Assembly (NCBI RefSeq): GCF_003352085.1
Contig: NZ_CP025804.1
Location: 3,410,001 to 3,474,000, forward strand
Reading direction: 5' to 3'
From: Sulfitobacter sp. SK012
Lineage (GTDB): Bacteria; Pseudomonadota; Alphaproteobacteria; Rhodobacterales; Rhodobacteraceae
Length of the DNA stretch: 64,000 nt
A program made the translations under genes and the position numbers. The first letter of the stretch is position 1; every line of letters begins with the position of its first letter. Positions 63,003 to 64,000 of the stretch are shown here, piece by piece. A model generated the notes under the pieces. The model was given only the letters and a program-made list of their open reading frames with translations, did not search any database and was not told where the DNA came from.

Positions 63003-64000
63003 TTACTCGGCGGCAGTTGGAAACTCCGCTAGGTGCGGGTCGATATGCACGGTCGTCTGGTTAACTGCAGCCGTTTGGATCGCTTCAATAACCTGCATTG
63101 TGCGTAACCCTTCGCGGGCACTGACAAGCGGCTTTACCGTACCTCGGATTACATCTGCAAAATGAGCGATTTGGTTGACAAGTGGGTTTGAGAACGCGCG
63201 GGGCATGGTGGTGGCAGAGATTGAGTTCCACCACGAATTCTCCCCGTCATGCCGCCATAGGCGCATATCAGGGACTGAAAGGGACCCCTCGGAGCCGCCG
63301 ATCAGATAACAAGACTGATCCGTAAAGGGATATACGGGATATTCGGCTGAGGTCATCTCCCAGCTCCACGGGGCGGCGATACTGTCAGACACAGTGATTG
63401 TGCAGATTGCACCGCTCTCGAAGCGTAGAACGGCTGCAGCAAGGTCTTCGTTCTCAAATCCACGCCGTGACGGTGCCATTTGTGCCTGAACCAATACGAC
63501 TTCTCCGCACAGATAGCGCATGAGATCGACGTCGTGGACAAGATTGACAGAGATCGGCCCCGCGCCGTGTTGCTTACGCCAAGGAGCCGTGTCGAAATAG
63601 TCGTCGGGTTTATAGAACCAACATGTGGCCTGTGCCGCACGGACATCGCCAATAGCTCTCGATTTGATAAGCGAGGCAGCCTTCTGGATCAGCGGATTGT
63701 GGCGACGGTGGTGACCCACAAGCACGGGAACCTCGGCATCATCACTCGCACGCACGATCTGCGCTGCCTCGGAGACTGAAGCGGCCAATGGTTTTTCCAC
63801 CAACACCGGAACGCCGTGTTGAAGGCAGCATTGCGCGCCATCAAGATGCAAGGGAGTGGGCGTGGATAAGACCACTCCGTCAATGTCATGAGCGTCAAAT
63901 AGAGCATTTAGATCAGAATAAACGGGCGTTTCGCCAAACTGCGCCCCGGACGGCTCAACCACTGCAACAAGGCTGGCAGCTTTCAATTGGGAAATCGCAT
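63003..64000 (-). CDS. Gfo/Idh/MocA family oxidoreductase, N-terminus beyond right edge
   Basis: About 332 residues are visible and the frame continues past the window, so the initial GxGxxG nucleotide motif is missing. Seen are VVLSTPTPLHLDG, the family's VEKPLAAS (catalytic Lys), GHHRRHNP, and NLVHDVDLMRYLCGE (catalytic His-Asp). A TTG at 63986 could be mistaken for a start. These enzymes oxidise sugar or cyclitol hydroxyls. As first visible gene of the shikimate/quinate-type operon it may convert a hydroaromatic or cyclitol substrate. Confidence 0.9.
   Translation of the reverse strand, partial: AISQLKAASLVAVVEPSGAQFGETPVYSDLNALFDAHDIDGVVLSTPTPLHLDGAQCCLQHGVPVLVEKPLAASVSEAAQIVRASDDAEVPVLVGHHRRHNPLIQKAASLIKSRAIGDVRAAQATCWFYKPDDYFDTAPWRKQHGAGPISVNLVHDVDLMRYLCGEVVLVQAQMAPSRRGFENEDLAAAVLRFESGAICTITVSDSIAAPWSWEMTSAEYPVYPFTDQSCYLIGGSEGSLSVPDMRLWRHDGENSWWNSISATTMPRAFSNPLVNQIAHFADVIRGTVKPLVSAREGLRTMQVIEAIQTAAVNQTTVHIDPHLAEFPTAAE

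Noticed and set aside
63003..63986. TTG at 63986 as the start of the Gfo/Idh/MocA gene
   Set aside because: The frame remains open to the window edge and the nucleotide-binding motif expected before this point is absent, so the gene begins outside.
1..64000. CRISPR arrays or cas genes
   Set aside because: No regularly spaced repeats of 25-40 bases with unique spacers and no Cas-like proteins were seen; the repeats at 55563-55677 are 11 bp and too few.

Overview
The window looks like a chromosome segment of a marine alphaproteobacterium of the Roseobacter group (Rhodobacteraceae). This rests on the gene content (DUF2927 and excalibur-type lipoproteins, TRAP and SLC13 carriers, an alphaproteobacterial-type RNase P RNA), a moderately high GC content and dense ATGA-coupled operons. 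The genus cannot be fixed from sequence reading alone. About 65 genes or remnants, one intact tRNA and one RNase P RNA are supported.

1-23.9 kb is mostly core genome: an edge-cut LysE/ArgO exporter, YebC, two convergent SLC13/RCK_C permeases, an EamA-YmdB pair, MgtE coupled to 5-formyl-THF cyclo-ligase, guanine deaminase facing an 8-oxoguanine deaminase operon, an XRE regulator, LysR, Bax inhibitor-1, rpmG (55 codons), an SDR enzyme, rnpB, AmpD, an excalibur lipoprotein, GatC-GatA, a UPF0173 hydrolase, TadA and RluB.

24.0-30.6 kb is a co-directional block that reads as an envelope-stress / tellurite-resistance-type module: TerC, a 29-residue membrane microprotein, XpaC, TelA, a DUF2927 lipoprotein, an SPFH protein with a C-terminal GYF_2 domain, and a membrane-anchored double zinc-ribbon protein. 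A nitroreductase and Dtd follow by overlapping starts. 31.7-38.9 kb holds a CocE/NonD hydrolase and a complete dipeptide/oligopeptide-type ABC importer with a Tat-exported binding protein and a fused double ATPase. 38.9-46.1 kb holds a thioredoxin-like Tat protein, a phosphodiesterase, an acyl-CoA synthetase coupled to an HSL-type hydrolase, a BON-LysM protein and an MsbA-like ABC exporter.

46.1-56.4 kb is a worn accessory region. It contains tRNA-Gly(UCC) with a diverged 3'-half copy 90 bp away, a truncated exonuclease, a complete IS256-family element with 9-bp target duplication, an acyl-CoA dehydrogenase/LysR pair, the end of an IS21 element that cuts a LuxR-type gene, a second LuxR half gene fused onto a truncated DUF927-like replication gene, and an AlpA-like excisionase preceded by four copies of an 11-bp motif, two of which form a 17-bp-arm perfect palindrome. 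This appears to be the decayed core of an integrative element.

56.5-64.0 kb is one long minus-strand operon: Gfo/Idh/MocA oxidoreductase (cut by the right edge), TRAP transporter DctP-DctQ-DctM, HpcH/HpaI aldolase, shikimate dehydrogenase and a QuiC-type 3-dehydroshikimate dehydratase. It is best read as uptake of shikimate/quinate-like compounds and conversion to protocatechuate.
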